A DNA stretch of 8,190 bases from NCBI GenBank assembly GCA_021826835.1, contig JAKAYH010000082.1:1-8190 (forward strand), given 5' to 3'. The notes under the pieces were generated by a model that worked only from the letters and a program-made list of their open reading frames with translations, was not told where the DNA came from and searched no databases. Both the position numbers and the translations under genes were made by a program. Positions 6,107-8,190 of this stretch are shown one piece after another; the stretch's first letter is position 1; each line of letters opens with the position of its first letter. The stretch is from Thermoplasmata archaeon (GTDB lineage Archaea; Thermoplasmatota; Thermoplasmata; Thermoplasmatales; Thermoplasmataceae).

Positions 6107-6136
6107 CCGATTCCTAATACATGGTACGGTAATCAA

Positions 6137-7330
6137 ATGGCAAAGGAGAATGAAGTTTATATAGTAGGTTACAAAAGAAGCGCGTTTTCGAGATCGAGAC
6201 CGTCTGAACCTGAGCGCGATGCATTCAATAATATTAGGATGGATGAAGCTCTTGGATTGTTGATTAGGAATATCATTAAAGATACAGGAATAAGAGAAGG
6301 CGAAATCAATGATGTGATAACAGGATGTGCATTGCAGGCAGATGAAAATTGGACGTACGGCGGAAGGCATCCAGCTTTTCTTGCAGGATTGCCATTCAAC
6401 GTGACAAGTATGTCTCTTGATCGTGCCTGTTCATCCTCATTGAATGCAATAACCATAGGTGCCATGGAAATTATGACCCAAAATGCTGAGATTGTTTTTG
6501 CAGGCGGAATGGAGCATATGACACATATGCCGTTAAATAACAATCCTCACATCAAGCCAAATATGAAACTTTTATTGAGGCCAGAATATGCTAAATATCA
6601 GATGAGCACATCATATTCAATGGGTTTAACAGCAGAGAAGCTGGCAGAAAAATCTGGAATATCAAGAGAAGAAATGGATAAATTCTCCTATGAAAGCCAT
6701 GTTTTGGCAAGGAAAGCACAGGAAAATAATTTTCTCAAAAGAGAAATTCTTCCAATCAAGGTTGAATATCAGGGTTCAGAAAAGGCAATAGACGAAGATC
6801 AGAGCATAAGGAAAGATGTAACACTTGAAGGATTTAGTAGTCTTAAGCCTGCGTTCAAGGAAGGCGGGAAAATAACAGCAGGAAATTCATCACCGTTAAA
6901 TGCAGGAGCATCTGCCGTTGCACTTATGAGCGGCAAAAAAGTTGATGAATACGGCATAAAGCCAATTGCAAGAATCAGATCATTTGCATGGGCAGGTGTT
7001 GATCCATCAGTAATGGGAGAGGGCCCCGTGCCTGCCTCAAAACTTGCTCTTCAGAGGGCAGGACTTTCAAGCGACGATATCGATCTATGGGAAATCAACG
7101 AAGCTTTTGCCGTTGTTGCATTGAACGCAATGAAGGAGCTAAAAATTCCCAGAGACAAGGTTAATGTAAACGGTGGAGCCATTGCAATAGGTCACCCACT
7201 GGGAGCCAGCGGAGCAAGACTTGCAGGAACGCTTGCAAACAGCCTTGCAGATAAGGGTAAGAAGCTTGGACTTGCAACCCTTTGTGTAGGCGGAGGACAG
7301 GGATATTCTACTATATTGGAGAGGATGTGA
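6137..7330 (+). CDS. fadA: 3-ketoacyl-CoA thiolase, FadA-like (acetyl-CoA C-acyltransferase), 397 aa
   Basis: Catalyses thiolytic cleavage of 3-ketoacyl-CoA to acetyl-CoA and a shortened acyl-CoA, the last step of beta-oxidation. The nucleophile is C98 in DRACSSSLNAI. The other active-site elements are NEAF (321-324), H353 in GHPLGASGAR and C383 in CVGGG. GGMEHMTHMP (123-132) and AGVDPSVMGEGPVPASKLAL (286-305) resemble degradative FadA more than biosynthetic acetoacetyl-CoA thiolases. Length is typical and all catalytic residues are present. The ATG at 6137 has only a weak GGT upstream; an in-frame TAA at 6116-6118 limits extension. The next gene starts on the base after this stop, so the two form an operon. 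Chain-length preference cannot be read from the sequence, and an acetyl-CoA acetyltransferase role is the main alternative. Confidence 0.92.
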   Translation: MAKENEVYIVGYKRSAFSRSRPSEPERDAFNNIRMDEALGLLIRNIIKDTGIREGEINDVITGCALQADENWTYGGRHPAFLAGLPFNVTSMSLDRACSSSLNAITIGAMEIMTQNAEIVFAGGMEHMTHMPLNNNPHIKPNMKLLLRPEYAKYQMSTSYSMGLTAEKLAEKSGISREEMDKFSYESHVLARKAQENNFLKREILPIKVEYQGSEKAIDEDQSIRKDVTLEGFSSLKPAFKEGGKITAGNSSPLNAGASAVALMSGKKVDEYGIKPIARIRSFAWAGVDPSVMGEGPVPASKLALQRAGLSSDDIDLWEINEAFAVVALNAMKELKIPRDKVNVNGGAIAIGHPLGASGARLAGTLANSLADKGKKLGLATLCVGGGQGYSTILERM

Positions 7331-8190
7331 ATGGATTTTGAGTTAAGTGATGAACTGAAGGATTTCAGGAAGATGGTAAGGGAATTTGCTTTGAGCGAAT
7401 TCACCAGTGAAGTAGCAAGAAAACGTGATTTCGAGGAAAGCTACCCTGATGATTTAAGAATTAAATCTTTGCAGAAGGGTATTATTGACTTTGCTAACCC
7501 ATGGAAAACAATGGTGGCAATCGAAGAGCTCTGCAGAGTTGATGCAGGGCTTGGAATATCCGTAACAGTTCCATACTTCGGAGCAGAGGTTATCATGTTG
7601 TTTGGTAAAGATGCCCAGAAGGAAAAATATCTTTCGGAGGTCAACAAGGGAAAGAAGATGATGGGCCTTGCTGTGACAGAACCCGGAGGAGGAAGTGATG
7701 TCGCTGCAAATAAAACTGAAGCAGTGAAGAGCGGGAACAAGTATATACTCAACGGATCTAAAATGTTCATAACCAATGGTCAAATTGCTGACTTTTTTGT
7801 TATGCTTGCCAGAACTTCTAAAGCAGACTCAACAAAGAAGCACAGAGGTATGAGTACCTTCATTGTTGAATCAAAATTTAAAGGGTTTTCATCAAATAAA
7901 CTTGAGGGAAAACTAGGAGTCAGAGCAACAAACACAGCTGAACTGATCCTGAACAACGTGGAAGTTCCGGAGGAAAACCTCATAGGAGAGGAAGGGAAGG
8001 GATTTTATTACATAATGACATTTTTCAACATTTCCAGAGTATTTGTTGCAGCTCAGGCCATAGGAGTGGCACAAGGAGCGCTTGATCGTACGCTGGAATA
8101 TTTGAAAAATAATGCCCCATCTGGTGAAATGCAAAATGAACACGTTCAATTCACACTCTCCGATATGGCAACAAGAATTGAGAGATCGGA
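7331..8190 (+). CDS. Acyl-CoA dehydrogenase, 3' end cut by the window (286 aa visible)
   Basis: FAD enzyme that makes trans-2-enoyl-CoA from acyl-CoA and hands electrons to ETF. The frame opens at the ATG directly after the thiolase stop, with GGAGAGG six bases upstream, and stays open to the last base. About 286 of a usual ~380 residues are visible. Family features are VAIEELCRVDAGLGIS (62-77), the signature AVTEPGGGSDVAA (114-126), MFITNGQIADFFVMLART (145-162) for FAD/substrate binding, and the start of the C-terminal helical domain (LDRTLEYL at 251-258, LSDMATRIE at 276-284). The catalytic glutamate of most family members lies beyond the window, so activity and substrate class cannot be judged. 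The N-terminal domain looks about 10-15 residues short: the loop that normally contains P-x-E-Y-G-G is absent between residues 45 and 62. Partners EtfAB and the quinone oxidoreductase are encoded nearby. Confidence 0.93.
   Translation, partial: MDFELSDELKDFRKMVREFALSEFTSEVARKRDFEESYPDDLRIKSLQKGIIDFANPWKTMVAIEELCRVDAGLGISVTVPYFGAEVIMLFGKDAQKEKYLSEVNKGKKMMGLAVTEPGGGSDVAANKTEAVKSGNKYILNGSKMFITNGQIADFFVMLARTSKADSTKKHRGMSTFIVESKFKGFSSNKLEGKLGVRATNTAELILNNVEVPEENLIGEEGKGFYYIMTFFNISRVFVAAQAIGVAQGALDRTLEYLKNNAPSGEMQNEHVQFTLSDMATRIERS

Noticed and set aside
6169..6543. 124-aa minus-strand open frame inside the thiolase gene
   Set aside because: It is antisense to strongly conserved thiolase sequence, including the active-site cysteine region, and has no family features or ribosome binding site that would support it.
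7441..7783. Two overlapping minus-strand open frames of about 110 aa opposite the acyl-CoA dehydrogenase
   Set aside because: They overlap each other in different frames and lie antisense to a conserved enzyme; no independent support.
1..8190. CRISPR arrays, insertion sequences, tRNA or rRNA genes, attachment sites
   Set aside because: No regularly spaced repeats, transposase fragments, terminal inverted repeats or tRNA-like cloverleaf sequences were seen; the intergenic gaps are short (85-194 bp) and explained by promoters and terminators.

Overview
The window looks like part of an archaeal chromosome, most likely from a Thermoplasmatales-like euryarchaeon. The signs are modest GC, heavy use of AGA/AGG for arginine and ATA for isoleucine, ATGA and zero-gap gene junctions, purine-rich GGTG/GGAGG-type ribosome binding sites, TATA-like promoter boxes and plain T-tracts as terminators. 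The lineage is an inference from style and gene content; no rRNA or other phylogenetic marker is present.

Layout from left to right. Two short overlapping plus-strand genes of unknown function occupy 1-488. A converging minus-strand block follows: a 670-residue membrane-anchored iron-sulfur oxidoreductase of the EtfD / ETF:menaquinone oxidoreductase (EMO) type (574-2586), then etfA (2705-3595) and etfB (3592-4335). Transcription of this block runs etfB, etfA, then the oxidoreductase. A T-tract and a fresh promoter region lie between etfA and the oxidoreductase. A 14-TM-type MFS transporter (4578-6005, plus) is divergent from etfB. A plus-strand pair follows: a FadA-like 3-ketoacyl-CoA thiolase (6137-7330) and an acyl-CoA dehydrogenase (7331 to the window end, incomplete).

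Together the genes form most of a beta-oxidation electron route. The acyl-CoA dehydrogenase would reduce ETF (EtfAB), ETF would pass electrons to the membrane iron-sulfur/cytochrome b-like protein, and that protein would reduce the quinone pool. The thiolase cleaves the 3-ketoacyl-CoA end product. Enoyl-CoA hydratase, 3-hydroxyacyl-CoA dehydrogenase and acyl-CoA synthetase are not in this window.

The most interesting signal is regulatory. An exact 14-bp sequence, TATGTCGAAATCGA, occurs upstream of the oxidoreductase (minus strand, 2653-2666) and upstream of the thiolase/dehydrogenase pair (plus strand, 6080-6093). In each case it reads in the direction of transcription and is followed 6 or 7 nt later by TTTTAACC. 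It looks like the operator of an undescribed fatty-acid-degradation regulon. It is absent from the etfBA and MFS promoters.
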